Counted from the stretch's first letter, positions 8,504 to 18,071 are shown. The stretch: DNA of 64,000 bases from Pannonibacter anstelovis (GCF_036881715.1 NZ_JBAKBF010000004.1:248001-312000); one strand, 5' to 3'. Translations and numbers: made by a program. The notes: generated by a model not told the origin, from the letters alone.

Positions 8504-9640
8504 ATGAGCCTGATCAATTACGTAACGCGGGTCCAGTTCGGATACGGCGAAATCGCAACGCTGAAGGCGGAGCTGGCGCTGGCAGGAATCACCCGTCCGG
8601 TCATCGTCACCGACAAGGGCGTGCGCGCCCTGGGCATGCTGGAGCGCATCGAAGCCGCGACCGGCGTCACGCCTGCCGCTGTTTTCGACGAAACCCCCGG
8701 CAACCCCACTGAAGCCGCCGCCGTCAAGGCTACCGCCCTGTTCCGTGAAGCTGGCGGCGACGGCATCATCGCCATCGGCGGCGGTTCGGCGCTGGACCTG
8801 GCCAAGGCCGTTGCCATCATGGCCGCGCATGACGGCCCGCTGAAGACCTATGCCGTCGTTGAAGGCGGGCTGGAGAAGATTACCTCCCGCACCTTCCCGA
8901 CCATCGCCGTGCCCACCACCGCAGGCACGGGCAGTGAAGTTGGCCGCGCCGCCATCATCATTCTGGAAGATGGCCGCAAGGCCGGGCTGCTGTCGCCCTA
9001 TCTCATCCCGAAAGCCGCCATTGTCGATCCGGAGCTGACGCTCAGCCTGCCGCCCATGCTCACCGCCGCCACGGGCATGGACGCCATCTCCCACTGCATC
9101 GAGACCTATCTCGCCCCGTCCTTCAATCCGCCTGCCGATGGCATTGCGCTGGAAGGCCTGCGCCGGGGTTGGGCCAACATCCGCCTTGCTGTGGAAGAGC
9201 CGAACAACCGCGATGCCCGCGCCAACATGGCCATCGTAGCGACCATGGGTGCCATGGCATTCCAGAAGGGCCTCGGCTGCGTGCACAGCCTCAGCCACTC
9301 GCTGGGCGGCATCAATCCGAAGCTGCATCACGGCACGCTGAATGCCATCTTCATGCCGCCTGTGCTGGCCTTCAACCGCGACGCCAAGACTTCGGTGGAC
9401 GAGAACAAATACGCCCGCCTTGCCGATGCCATGGGCCTTGCCGCTGACGCGGACATTGGCGCTGCCATCGAAGACATGACCCGCGCCATCGGCCTGCCTA
9501 CCCGCCTCTCGGAACTGGGCGTGACCGCAGACCTTTTCGAAAAGGTGGTGAAGGGCGCGCTGGCCGACCACAGCCACCGCACCAATCCGCGTGACGCCAC
9601 CGCCGAAGACTACCACGCCATGCTGCAGGCTGCGCTCTAA
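8504..9640 (+). CDS. Iron-containing (group III) alcohol dehydrogenase
   Basis: This 378-residue enzyme oxidises an alcohol or hydroxy acid with NAD(P)+ using a divalent metal. The GGGSALDLAK nucleotide motif and the TTAGTGSEV segment are family signatures. Metal-binding residues appear as the aspartate before it and the histidines in ISHCIE, HSLSHSLGG and HHGT. I chose the ATG at 8504, behind AGCAGGGGGA, over an upstream in-frame ATG at 8435 that would add 23 non-family residues. It heads an operon with an aldehyde dehydrogenase and a TRAP transporter, so it probably oxidises the imported substrate to an aldehyde or keto acid. Confidence 0.88.
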   Translation: MSLINYVTRVQFGYGEIATLKAELALAGITRPVIVTDKGVRALGMLERIEAATGVTPAAVFDETPGNPTEAAAVKATALFREAGGDGIIAIGGGSALDLAKAVAIMAAHDGPLKTYAVVEGGLEKITSRTFPTIAVPTTAGTGSEVGRAAIIILEDGRKAGLLSPYLIPKAAIVDPELTLSLPPMLTAATGMDAISHCIETYLAPSFNPPADGIALEGLRRGWANIRLAVEEPNNRDARANMAIVATMGAMAFQKGLGCVHSLSHSLGGINPKLHHGTLNAIFMPPVLAFNRDAKTSVDENKYARLADAMGLAADADIGAAIEDMTRAIGLPTRLSELGVTADLFEKVVKGALADHSHRTNPRDATAEDYHAMLQAAL

Positions 9641-9667
9641 GCACAAGCCTCCCCAGGGAGTGACAAG

Positions 9668-11182
9668 ATGACTTATACGCCGCACGGCAATCATCTGATT
9701 GCCGGCGAATGGGTGGCGACGCCCGATCGCTTTTACAACGAGCCCGTTTCCGGTGAGCCCGCAGCCTTCTCTGTGGGCACCGTGGAACTGGTGAACCGCG
9801 CTGCGGAAGCAGCTGAAACCGCCTTCTGGTCCTACGGCTATTCCTCTGCCGCAGAGCGCGCCGCCTTGCTGCGCGCCATTGCCGATGAGATCGAGGCACG
9901 CGGGGCCGCCATCACCGAGACTGGCTGCAAGGAAACCGGCCTGCCCGCTGCGCGCCTTGAAGGCGAGCGGGGCCGCACCGCCGGTCAGCTGCGGCTTTTC
10001 GCCAGCCACATCGAGAAGGGCGACTATCTCGACCGCCGCTTCGATCCGGCCCTGCCGGACCGCCAGCCCGCACCGCGCCCGGAAATACGTCTGATGCAGC
10101 GGCCGGTTGGCCCGGTTGCCGTGTTCGGCGCCTCCAACTTCCCGCTCGCCTTCTCCACGGCGGGTGGTGATACGGCCGCAGCTCTCGCCGCCGGATGCCC
10201 CGTGGTGGTGAAGGGCCATTCCGCCCACCCGGGCACCTCCGAAATCGTCGCAGAAGCCATCCATGCTGCCATTGGCAAGCTCGGCATTGATCCGGGCGTC
10301 TTCAGCCTGGTGCAGGGCGGCAACCGGGACGTGGGCAGCGCCCTCGTCACACATCCGCTGATCAAGGCCGTCGGCTTCACCGGTTCGCTGGCGGGCGGGC
10401 GGGCCCTGTTTGACCTGTGCGCCAGCCGCCCGGAACCGATCCCCTTCTTCGGCGAGCTGGGCAGCGTCAACCCGATGTTCGTTCTGCCGGAAGCCGTGAA
10501 GGCCCGCGCCGCCGCCCTTGGTGCAGGCTGGGCCGCTTCGCTGACGATGGGCGCAGGCCAGTTCTGCACCAATCCGGGTATTGCCGTTGTGGTGGCAGGC
10601 AGCGATGCGGACAGCTTCGTGGCCGCCGCCAAGGAAGCCCTCGCCAAGACCGGTCCGCAGGTGATGCTGACCGCTGGCATTGCCCGCGCCTATCAGTCCG
10701 GGCAGGCCCGCCTGCAGAACCGCGAAACGGTTAAGCCCGTGCATGAGACCGCGTCGGAAGGGCGCAGCGCCAACCCGAACCTCTATGAGACGACGGCAAG
10801 CCAGTTCCTTGCCGATCACGCGCTGTCGGAAGAAGTGTTCGGGCCGCTCGGCCTCGTCGTCCGGGTGGAAACACCTGAAGAGATGCGCCGCATTGCCCTG
10901 AGCTTCCAGGGCCAGCTGACGGCCACGCTGCACATGGATGACGGCGACCTGCCGCTGGCAAAGACGCTGCTGCCGGTGCTGGAGCGCAAGGCCGGGCGCG
11001 TGCTCGTGAACGGCTTCCCGACCGGCGTGGAGGTGGTCGATGCCATGGTGCATGGCGGCCCCTATCCGGCCTCGACCAACTTCGGCGCCACCAGCGTCGG
11101 CACCATGGCGATCCGGCGCTTCCTGAGGCCGGTCAGCTACCAGAATTTCCCGGCAGGCCTGCTGCCGGAAGGCGTGCTCTAG
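9668..11182 (+). CDS. Aldehyde dehydrogenase, alpha-ketoglutarate semialdehyde (2,5-dioxovalerate) type
   Basis: The 504-residue protein has the layout of NADP+-dependent ketoglutarate-semialdehyde dehydrogenases. FGASNFPLAFSTAGGD forms part of the cofactor site, FFGELGSVNP carries the general-base glutamate, and GAGQFCTNPG carries the catalytic cysteine. This subtype lacks the usual EPW-style motif of betaine aldehyde enzymes and is typical of pentose, hydroxyproline or aldarate pathways ending in 2-oxoglutarate. It lies 27 bp after the iron alcohol dehydrogenase and just before dctP, in one operon. The exact aldehyde is inferred from family membership. Confidence 0.85.
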   Translation: MTYTPHGNHLIAGEWVATPDRFYNEPVSGEPAAFSVGTVELVNRAAEAAETAFWSYGYSSAAERAALLRAIADEIEARGAAITETGCKETGLPAARLEGERGRTAGQLRLFASHIEKGDYLDRRFDPALPDRQPAPRPEIRLMQRPVGPVAVFGASNFPLAFSTAGGDTAAALAAGCPVVVKGHSAHPGTSEIVAEAIHAAIGKLGIDPGVFSLVQGGNRDVGSALVTHPLIKAVGFTGSLAGGRALFDLCASRPEPIPFFGELGSVNPMFVLPEAVKARAAALGAGWAASLTMGAGQFCTNPGIAVVVAGSDADSFVAAAKEALAKTGPQVMLTAGIARAYQSGQARLQNRETVKPVHETASEGRSANPNLYETTASQFLADHALSEEVFGPLGLVVRVETPEEMRRIALSFQGQLTATLHMDDGDLPLAKTLLPVLERKAGRVLVNGFPTGVEVVDAMVHGGPYPASTNFGATSVGTMAIRRFLRPVSYQNFPAGLLPEGVL

Positions 11183-11238
11183 CACCCGGATATGGCGTGC
11201 CCCGCCGGGGCACGTCTTCTACCTGGAGGAGGAAACAC

Positions 11239-12219
11239 ATGAAACTTTTGCAGTCTTCGAAAACCGCCATTCTCGCCGGCATGGTCCTGGCCGGAGGCAT
11301 CACCGCCGCCATGGCACAGACCACCCTTACCGTTACCCACTCCTCGCCCGCAGACAGCCACTTTGGCCTTGCGGCTGCCGCCTTCAAGAAGGTGGCTGAG
11401 GAAAAATCCGGCGGCACGATCAATGTGGTGATCCAGCGCATGGACAACGAGCGCGAAGCGCTGGAAAGCGTGCAGTTCGGCTCGCAGGAATGTGCCATGG
11501 GCTCGGCAGGCCCGCTCGGCAACTTTGTGGCCGAGACCCGGGTCCTTGACGTGCCGTTCCTGTTCGACAGCTATGACCATGCACGCGGTGTTCTGGACTC
11601 GGATGTCGGCAGCGAGCTTCTGGCCCTCTTCCCGGCACGCGGCCTCTATGGCGTTGCCTGGCTGGAAAACGGCTTCCGCAACCTGACCACCGGTAACAAG
11701 ACCGTCAACTCGCCGGAAGACCTGCGCGGCATGAAGATCCGCACCATGGAAAACCAGGTGCACATGCAGGCCTGGCAGGCTGCCGGCGTTCTGCCGACGC
11801 CAATGGCCTTCTCCGAACTGCCTTCGGCCCTGCAGCAGGGCACGGTAGATGGCCAGGAGAACCCAATCCCGGTGATCCTGTCGAACAACCTCGACATGAT
11901 GCAGAAGCACCTTTACCTGACCCGCCACGTCTATTCGCCGGGCATTTTCGTTTGCAACCCGGACTTCATCGCCGGTCTGACGGAAGAGCAGAAGGCAGCC
12001 GTGGAAGAAGGCGGCAAGGCCGCATCGTCTGCCAACCGCGCAAGGGTGGAGCAGGACGAGACTGCTGGCATCGAGACCCTGCGCACGCGCGGCATCGAGG
12101 TGGTGGAAGTCGCTGACCGCGACGCCTACCGTCAGGCCATGGCTTCCGCCAATGCCGCGTTTGAAACCCAGTTCGGTGCAGACCTCATCAAGCGCATCCG
12201 GGACTGGAAAGCTCAATGA
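11239..12219 (+). CDS. dctP: TRAP transporter substrate-binding protein, DctP family
   Basis: This 326-residue periplasmic protein starts at the ATG at 11239 behind GGAGGAGGAAA. It opens with a clear signal peptide (about 27 residues ending AMAQ). The mature part has the DctP fold, including the family arginine region MKIRTMENQVHMQAW and a final FETQFGADLIKRIR helix. TRAP binding proteins deliver organic acids to the DctQM membrane proteins in a sodium-driven uptake system. The ligand is probably a sugar acid or hydroxy acid, since the two preceding genes are dehydrogenases. Confidence 0.9.
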   Translation: MKLLQSSKTAILAGMVLAGGITAAMAQTTLTVTHSSPADSHFGLAAAAFKKVAEEKSGGTINVVIQRMDNEREALESVQFGSQECAMGSAGPLGNFVAETRVLDVPFLFDSYDHARGVLDSDVGSELLALFPARGLYGVAWLENGFRNLTTGNKTVNSPEDLRGMKIRTMENQVHMQAWQAAGVLPTPMAFSELPSALQQGTVDGQENPIPVILSNNLDMMQKHLYLTRHVYSPGIFVCNPDFIAGLTEEQKAAVEEGGKAASSANRARVEQDETAGIETLRTRGIEVVEVADRDAYRQAMASANAAFETQFGADLIKRIRDWKAQ

Positions 12220-12707
12220 GTTCAGTGGCGGCACTGATCCGTCGCGCTGACGGACTTGTTGCAGGGGGGGTGGCGGCTGCCGCCTCCCTTGCACTGGCCA
12301 TCGCCGTGGCGTCCAGCTTCTGGCAGGTGATGGGACGTTTCCTGTTCCACACCCCTTCCAGCTGGTCGGAAGCGCTCACACGGCTTGCTCTCGTCTGGAT
12401 GGTGCTGCTCGGCATTTCCGTTGCCCTGCGCAAAGGCGCATTGGTTGCAATCGATCTGGCACGGGAGGCCACAACAGGCGGGCTGCGCCGCAGCATCGAG
12501 ACCATTACTCTCGTCTCCTGCCTGATCATGTTCGCCACCCTCTTCTGGTTTGGTATCGCCACCGCTCAGCGCGTCCAGATGCAGGAAATGGCCGGTCTGG
12601 AAATTTCCATGGCCTGGGGCTATGCCGCCATTCCGGTTGGATCGCTCTTCGCCGCCCTTGGCGCCATCGTGCATTTCATCCAGTCCGGCAAGGAGACAGC
12701 GCAATGA
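12216..12707 (+). CDS. dctQ: TRAP transporter small membrane subunit, DctQ family
   Basis: The 163-residue protein has four hydrophobic segments, as DctQ proteins do, and a conserved SWSEALTRLALVW stretch after the second. Its ATG overlaps the dctP stop codon by four bases (ATGA), so translation is probably coupled. DctQ forms a membrane complex with DctM that takes substrate from DctP. Confidence 0.88.
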   Translation: MSSVAALIRRADGLVAGGVAAAASLALAIAVASSFWQVMGRFLFHTPSSWSEALTRLALVWMVLLGISVALRKGALVAIDLAREATTGGLRRSIETITLVSCLIMFATLFWFGIATAQRVQMQEMAGLEISMAWGYAAIPVGSLFAALGAIVHFIQSGKETAQ

Positions 12708-13981
12708 CCGGTGCCATTGTCTCCGCGATGCTTGTGCTCTTCGCCATTTCGGTGCCGATCGCAATCTCCATCGGCCTTGCCTCGATGATCGGGCTTTTTG
12801 GCTTCACCACCCTGCCCGCGATCGTCATTCCACAGCAGATCTACATCGCTCTCGACAAGTTTCCGCTGGCGGCCATTCCCTTCTTCATCCTTGCTGGCAA
12901 CCTGATGGAAGTCGGCGGCCTTTCGCGCCGTCTTGTCGAGTTTGCCCGTGCCTTCGTCGGCCGGATCCAGGGCGGTCTCGCAGCCACCTGCGTCGTCACC
13001 TGCATGCTGTTTTCGGCCATTTCCGGTTCGAGCGTTGCAACGACCTTCGCCGTAGGTGTCGTGCTCATTCCCGCCATGCGGAAGTTCGGCTATCCGGTGG
13101 GCTTCGTCGCAGCCCTCATGGCCACCTCGGCAGAACTGGGCGTCATCATCCCGCCGTCGATTCCGATGATCCTGTACGGCGTCGCCACACAGACCTCGAT
13201 CCCGGAACTCTTCCTCGCAGGCATCCTGCCCGGTCTGATGATCGCGGGCGCCCTGCTGCTGACTGCTCTCGTCTGGTGCCGTGTCCAGGGATGGGGCAAA
13301 CGTGACGGAGAGGGCAGCCTGCCGAAGCTGACAGCAACCCGCCGCGCCATCTGGGCCCTGCTGATGCCGGTGCTGATCATGGGTGGTATCTATGGCGGCG
13401 TCACCACGCCGACCGAGGCCAGCGTCATCGCCGTCATCTATGCCATGGTGGTGGGCCTGTTCCTGCACCGGGAGATGACATGGACGGATCTCATCAACGC
13501 CTTCCGCAAGTCGGTCGTCACCTCCGCCGTCATCATGTTCATCATCGGCACCGCCAGCCTGATGGGCTACCTGCTCAACCGGCAAGGCGTGCCCGATGCT
13601 GCCGCGCTGTGGCTGACGAACACCTTTGATGGTCCCGTGTCACTGATGCTGGCCATCAACGCCATGCTCTTCGTCATCGGCATGTTCATCGAGACGGGCG
13701 CAAGCATCATCGTTCTGGCACCGATCCTTCAGGATGCAGCCGCCCGCGTTGGGATTGCGCCAGTGCACTTCGGAACCGTGATGGTGGTGAACCTCGCCCT
13801 CGGCATGATCACGCCGCCGCTCGGGGTCAATCTCTTCGCCGCCGCACAGATCGCCGGGTGCTCGGTGACGCAGATGCTGAAGCCGCTGATGGTCTTCGTC
13901 GGCGTCATCGTGCTGTGCCTGCTCGTGATCTCCTTCGTCCCTGCCGTCAGCATGACGCTGCCGTCCCTGATCGGACGCTGA
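12704..13981 (+). CDS. dctM: TRAP transporter large membrane subunit, DctM family
   Basis: The 425-residue protein has about twelve hydrophobic segments. It contains the DctM signatures PFFILAGNLMEVGGLSRRLV and GVIIPPSIPMILYG, with the repeat-like GMITPPLGVNLF near the end. It overlaps dctQ by four bases. It is the sodium-coupled transport channel of the TRAP system. A perfect 10-bp-stem hairpin lies just past its stop codon. Confidence 0.9.
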   Translation: MTGAIVSAMLVLFAISVPIAISIGLASMIGLFGFTTLPAIVIPQQIYIALDKFPLAAIPFFILAGNLMEVGGLSRRLVEFARAFVGRIQGGLAATCVVTCMLFSAISGSSVATTFAVGVVLIPAMRKFGYPVGFVAALMATSAELGVIIPPSIPMILYGVATQTSIPELFLAGILPGLMIAGALLLTALVWCRVQGWGKRDGEGSLPKLTATRRAIWALLMPVLIMGGIYGGVTTPTEASVIAVIYAMVVGLFLHREMTWTDLINAFRKSVVTSAVIMFIIGTASLMGYLLNRQGVPDAAALWLTNTFDGPVSLMLAINAMLFVIGMFIETGASIIVLAPILQDAAARVGIAPVHFGTVMVVNLALGMITPPLGVNLFAAAQIAGCSVTQMLKPLMVFVGVIVLCLLVISFVPAVSMTLPSLIGR

Positions 13982-13996
13982 ACACCTGCCAAACAC

Positions 13997-14020
13997 GCCT
14001 GCCCCGGCTTCGGGGCAGGC
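13997..14020 (+). terminator. 10-bp-stem hairpin after dctM
   Basis: GCCTGCCCCG and CGGGGCAGGC form a perfect stem with a four-base GCTT loop, 15 bp past the dctM stop codon and 32 bp before the D-lactate dehydrogenase start. There is no T-tract after it, so it may be a weak terminator or an RNA-stabilising hairpin rather than a strong intrinsic terminator. Confidence 0.45.
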
Positions 14021-14052
14021 CGGATTGCTCACATCTTGAAGAGTTTGCCCAC

Positions 14053-15738
14053 ATGACCGGCTCCCTGATCCAACAGCTGCAGGATATCGTTGGCCGCCGC
14101 TATGTTCACACCGGCGCCCGGGGCACCCGGCGCTTCCGCAGGGGCTACCGCTATGGCGACGGCGAGATTCTGGCCGCAGTCGAGCCCGGCACGCTGGTGG
14201 AACAGTGGCGTGTGCTGGAGGCCTGCGTCGCTGCAGACGTTGCCATCATCTTTCAGGCGGCGAACACGGGGCTGACCGGCGGCTCCACGCCTTTCGGGGA
14301 TGGTTATGACCGCCCCATCGTCATCATTTCCACCCTGCGCAACAGGCGCATTGACCTTCTCGACCACGGGCGGCAGGTGCTGTGCATGCCGGGCGCAACG
14401 CTCGATCAGCTGGAACGCATGCTGAAGCCCCTCGGCCGGGAACCGCATTCGGTCATCGGCTCCAGCTGCATCGGCGCATCGGTGACGGGGGGCATCTGCA
14501 ACAACTCCGGCGGCTCGCTGGTGCAGCGCGGCCCGGCCTATACCCAGCTGTCCCTGTTTGCACAGGTCGATGCGCAGGGCCGGCTGCACCTCGTCAATCA
14601 CCTCGGCATCCGCCTTGGCGGCCAGCCGCTGGACATCCTCACCCGGCTGGATGCGGGCAGTTACACCGAGGCGGACGTGGATTTTCCGCAAGGGGCACAG
14701 GCTTCCGACATCGAATACAAGGACCATGTGCGCGATATTACCGCCCACACGCCCGCCCGCTTCAACGCCGATCCGCGCCGCCACTATGAGGCGTCAGGTT
14801 CGGCCGGCAAGATCGGCGTCTTTGCCGTTCGGCTGGATACCTTCGCGGTGGCTAAAGAGGAAAAGGTCTTCTACATCGGCACCAGCGACCCGGCTGAGCT
14901 GCAGGCCATCCGGCGGCATATTCTGGCAAACTTCAAGAACCTGCCCATTGCCGGGGAATACATGCATGCGGACGCCTTCCGTGCGGCACAGGTCTGGGGC
15001 AAGGATCTCTATCTCTTCATCCGCACCTTCGGCACCGTCAACGTGCCCCGCGCATTTGCGGCCAAGAGCTGGTTCGACGGCCTGACGGAGCGCTTCGGCC
15101 TCGGCAAGGCTGTGTCCGATCACCTGCTGCAATTCGCCAGCCGCTTCCTGCCAGAACAGATGCCAAAACGGCTGATCGACTGCCGTGACACCTATCCGCA
15201 TCATCTGATGATCCGGGCAGGCGATGGCTGCATCTCCGAGACGCGGGACTACCTCGCTTCCCTCTTTCCCAGCAAGGCGGGCAACTTCATCGAATGCACG
15301 GAGGCCGAAGGCAAGGCCGCCTTCCTCAACCGCTTCACCGTGGGCAGCGCCGTGGTGCGCTACCGGGCGGTGCATAGCCGCACGGTGGAGGATATCGTTG
15401 CCCTCGACGTTGCCCTGCCGCGTGACACCATCGACTGGTTCGAGACCCTGCCGGATGAGATTTCGGACAAGATGGCGCTAAAGATCTATGTCGGCCACTT
15501 CCTCTGCCACGTCATGCATCAGGAGTATCTGGTGAAGAAGGGTGTGGACTGCGAAGCGCTGGAGCACGAGATCTGCGCCCTGCTGGACGCGCGCGGCGCG
15601 GAATATCCGGCCGAGCACAATGTCGGCCATCTCTATGAGGCAAAGCCCGCGCTGCAGGACTTCTACCGCAGCCTCGACCCCACCAACACCTTCAACCCCG
15701 GCATCGGCAAAACCTCAAAGTGCCGCCACTGGCACTAG
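14053..15738 (+). CDS. dld: D-lactate dehydrogenase (quinone), FAD-linked, Dld type
   Basis: The 561-residue protein is close in length and layout to the E. coli Dld enzyme, a peripheral inner-membrane flavoprotein that oxidises D-lactate to pyruvate and reduces quinone. The FAD-binding domain shows IIFQAANTGLTGGSTP and GSSCIGASVTGGICNNSGG. The rest is the Dld-specific membrane-binding and cap region, with many conserved aromatic and basic residues. The ATG at 14053 gives the family N-terminus MTGSLIQQLQDIVG. It follows the TRAP operon in the same direction and could feed D-2-hydroxy acids from that transporter into respiration. Confidence 0.92.
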   Translation: MTGSLIQQLQDIVGRRYVHTGARGTRRFRRGYRYGDGEILAAVEPGTLVEQWRVLEACVAADVAIIFQAANTGLTGGSTPFGDGYDRPIVIISTLRNRRIDLLDHGRQVLCMPGATLDQLERMLKPLGREPHSVIGSSCIGASVTGGICNNSGGSLVQRGPAYTQLSLFAQVDAQGRLHLVNHLGIRLGGQPLDILTRLDAGSYTEADVDFPQGAQASDIEYKDHVRDITAHTPARFNADPRRHYEASGSAGKIGVFAVRLDTFAVAKEEKVFYIGTSDPAELQAIRRHILANFKNLPIAGEYMHADAFRAAQVWGKDLYLFIRTFGTVNVPRAFAAKSWFDGLTERFGLGKAVSDHLLQFASRFLPEQMPKRLIDCRDTYPHHLMIRAGDGCISETRDYLASLFPSKAGNFIECTEAEGKAAFLNRFTVGSAVVRYRAVHSRTVEDIVALDVALPRDTIDWFETLPDEISDKMALKIYVGHFLCHVMHQEYLVKKGVDCEALEHEICALLDARGAEYPAEHNVGHLYEAKPALQDFYRSLDPTNTFNPGIGKTSKCRHWH

Positions 15739-15911
15739 GCCTCAATTGAATGCGGCAGGGCGGCGCCCCGCCCGCCGGAAATTTGGCTGAATGGTCCCAA
15801 TCAGCATTTTCTGCGTCCTCTGCGATGCAACACTACGCCGCAAAAGGAGAGGCCGCCTTCTGCTGCAGGAGTGCGGTCTTCGGCAAGGCTGATTGCTCCG
15901 GGCAGGACCGC

Positions 15912-16907
15912 ATGATGAAGACACTGCTGCTTACGAAGGAAGACGTCAAAGGCCTGATCACGATGGCCGAGGTCATCGGCGCCGTGGAGGATGCCTACAA
16001 GACCTTCAGCAGCGGACTGGTGCAGCAGCCCGGTTACATGGGCCTGCATCTGCCTGCCCCGCGCGGAGAGATCGACTTCAAGGCAGGATACAATCAGGCC
16101 AATGAAACCATCACGCTGAAAGCCTCCTCTGGCGGCTTCCCGCATAACATGGCAGAGCACGGCGTGCCCAGCGGTATGGGAACCGTTCTCCTGTTTGATG
16201 CCAGAAGCTGCGCGCTGGCCTGCGTCATGGATGGAAGCCTTCTCACTGGGCTCAGAACGGGCGCATCGGGCGCCGTCTCCGTGAAGACGCTGGCGCGCAA
16301 GAATGCCCGGACGGTGACGGTGATCGGCACCGGCAATCAGGCCAGGATGCAGATCCGCGCCATCCGCGAAGTGATGACGATTGGTGAGATCCACGCCTGG
16401 TGCCGGACACCGGAAAAGCTCGCTGCCTTCAAGGACGAGATCGAGCAGGCGTTTGGCATCCCCGTCACCGCTGCCGCTTGCGCCAGAGACGCCGTGGCAG
16501 CGGCCGACATCCTGATCACGGTGACCCGGGGTACGGGGCCAGTGGTGGAAGCGGGCTGGGTGAAGCCCGGAACCCACATCATCGCCATCGGCACGGATCA
16601 GCACGGCAAGCAGGAATTCGAGCCTGAGATTTTCCGCGGCGCCCGGATCGTGGTGGACTCCCTCTCCCAGTGCATCAGCAAGGGCGAAACCTGGCATCCG
16701 CTGAATGCGGGCATCATCACGCAGGAGCAGATCCACGGCGAGATCGGCGAAATCCTGCTGGGGCACAAGCCGGGCCGCGAGCGGGATGACGAAATCACCA
16801 TTTTCGATTCCACCGGCATGGCAATTCAGGACAATACGGCCGCCCGGAAGATCTATGACAACGCCGTCGCACGCAATGCCGGCACCTGGTTCAGCTTCTT
16901 CCAGTAA
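15912..16907 (+). CDS. Ornithine cyclodeaminase / mu-crystallin family protein
   Basis: The 331-residue protein has the family's N-terminal dimer domain, followed by a Rossmann NAD(P) motif (VIGTGNQARMQIRAI, about residues 138-152). LLTGLRTGASGAVSVK just before it is a family signature. Members include ornithine cyclodeaminase, ketimine reductases, EutC of ectoine breakdown and BhcD iminosuccinate reductase. It is followed 43 bp later by a threonine-dehydratase-family gene, the same pairing seen for EutB/EutC and BhcB/BhcD. On that basis a reductase acting on an imino acid is more likely than true ornithine cyclodeaminase activity. ATGs at 15912 and 15915 are both possible starts. Confidence 0.82.
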   Translation: MMKTLLLTKEDVKGLITMAEVIGAVEDAYKTFSSGLVQQPGYMGLHLPAPRGEIDFKAGYNQANETITLKASSGGFPHNMAEHGVPSGMGTVLLFDARSCALACVMDGSLLTGLRTGASGAVSVKTLARKNARTVTVIGTGNQARMQIRAIREVMTIGEIHAWCRTPEKLAAFKDEIEQAFGIPVTAAACARDAVAAADILITVTRGTGPVVEAGWVKPGTHIIAIGTDQHGKQEFEPEIFRGARIVVDSLSQCISKGETWHPLNAGIITQEQIHGEIGEILLGHKPGRERDDEITIFDSTGMAIQDNTAARKIYDNAVARNAGTWFSFFQ

Positions 16908-16950
16908 TCTATATCCTCCGCCCTCCGGACTGTCAGAAGGCCACCCCAGC

Positions 16951-17919
16951 ATGCGCAACTACCCGACGCTCCAGGATATCCACGACGCAAGAGAGCGGGT
17001 GAAGCCGCATATCCGCCACACCCCGCTGCTGCGGGCGGACAAGATCGAGAAAAGGCTGGGCTGCGAACTCCACCTCAAGCCGGAAACCCTTCAGGTCACA
17101 GGCGCCTTCAAGATCCGGGGTGCCCTGAACAAAGTTCTGTCGCTGCCACGGGAGGAAACCGCGAAGGGCCTCATCTCCAGTTCGTCGGGCAACCATGCCC
17201 AGGCACTGGCCTATGTGGCAAAGATGCTGGGCGTGAAGGTGGTTCTGGTCCTGCCGGTGACAACTCCCAAGCTGAAGATCACCAACACTGAGGCTCTGGG
17301 CGCTGAAGTCATCCTGTTTGACGGGGACAATGCCTCCCGCTGGAAGCAGGTCTACGACATCGCGGAGCGCAACAATTACACTGTCGTGCACGGCTTCGAG
17401 GATCCGCTGGTGATGGCCGGCCAGGGGACGATGGCCTGCGAGATCCTTGAGGATCTGCCGGATGTCAGCACAGTCATCGTGCCGGTGGGCGGCGGCGGTC
17501 TCATCTCGGGCGTGGCGACCGCGTTCAAGGAACTCAAGCCTTCAGTGCGGGTCATCGGCGCCGAGCCCGCCCTGACCCCGAAATATTACCACAGCCGCCT
17601 GAACGGTGAGCCCACCTCCCTGCCGCTTCTGGACACCATCGCAGACGGCCTGCGGATCAGCGTTCCGGGCCGCAACCCCTATCCCATTATCGAGAGATAC
17701 GTCGACGAGATTGTCCTCGTCGAAGACGCGCACATCGTCGAGGGCATGCAGGTGCTGGCAAGGGATGCAAAACTGATTGCAGAACCCGCTGCCTCCATCG
17801 GCATCGGCGCCCTGCTCGCCGGATCTATCAGCCTGACGCCGGGTGAAAAGGTCTGCGCCATCCTCACCGGCGGCAACTGGGATCTGAGCAGCCTCGCGGA
17901 CGTCTACAACAGGCTCTGA
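16951..17919 (+). CDS. PLP-dependent threonine/serine/hydroxyaspartate dehydratase family protein
   Basis: The 322-residue protein is a fold-type II PLP enzyme of the biodegradative threonine dehydratase/serine racemase group and lacks the C-terminal ACT domain. Its lysine lies in GAFKIRGALNK, the phosphate loop appears as VPVGGGGLISG, and SSSGNHAQALAYVA is the usual substrate-side segment. Such enzymes eliminate water and ammonia from threonine, serine or 3-hydroxyaspartate. Pairing with the preceding ornithine-cyclodeaminase-family reductase suggests a two-step conversion of a hydroxy amino acid through an imine. EutB and BhcB are the closest functional ideas. Confidence 0.82.
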   Translation: MRNYPTLQDIHDARERVKPHIRHTPLLRADKIEKRLGCELHLKPETLQVTGAFKIRGALNKVLSLPREETAKGLISSSSGNHAQALAYVAKMLGVKVVLVLPVTTPKLKITNTEALGAEVILFDGDNASRWKQVYDIAERNNYTVVHGFEDPLVMAGQGTMACEILEDLPDVSTVIVPVGGGGLISGVATAFKELKPSVRVIGAEPALTPKYYHSRLNGEPTSLPLLDTIADGLRISVPGRNPYPIIERYVDEIVLVEDAHIVEGMQVLARDAKLIAEPAASIGIGALLAGSISLTPGEKVCAILTGGNWDLSSLADVYNRL

Positions 17920-18071
17920 CCCTTGAGACTGGCCACGGCTGACCGGGCTGCCAATGCGGCGCCCGGAGTTCGCTGCAGCTGAAAACCAAGACGTGATGCA
18001 CCGGCCCAGGAAACCCTGATAGAATTGTGGCTGACCCGAATTTCGAGCGCCGCATTTTTTGAAGGATCTCC

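Noticed and set aside
8471..11185. A 904-codon open frame antisense to the alcohol and aldehyde dehydrogenases
   Set aside because: Both dehydrogenases on the plus strand have full catalytic motifs; the antisense frame has none.
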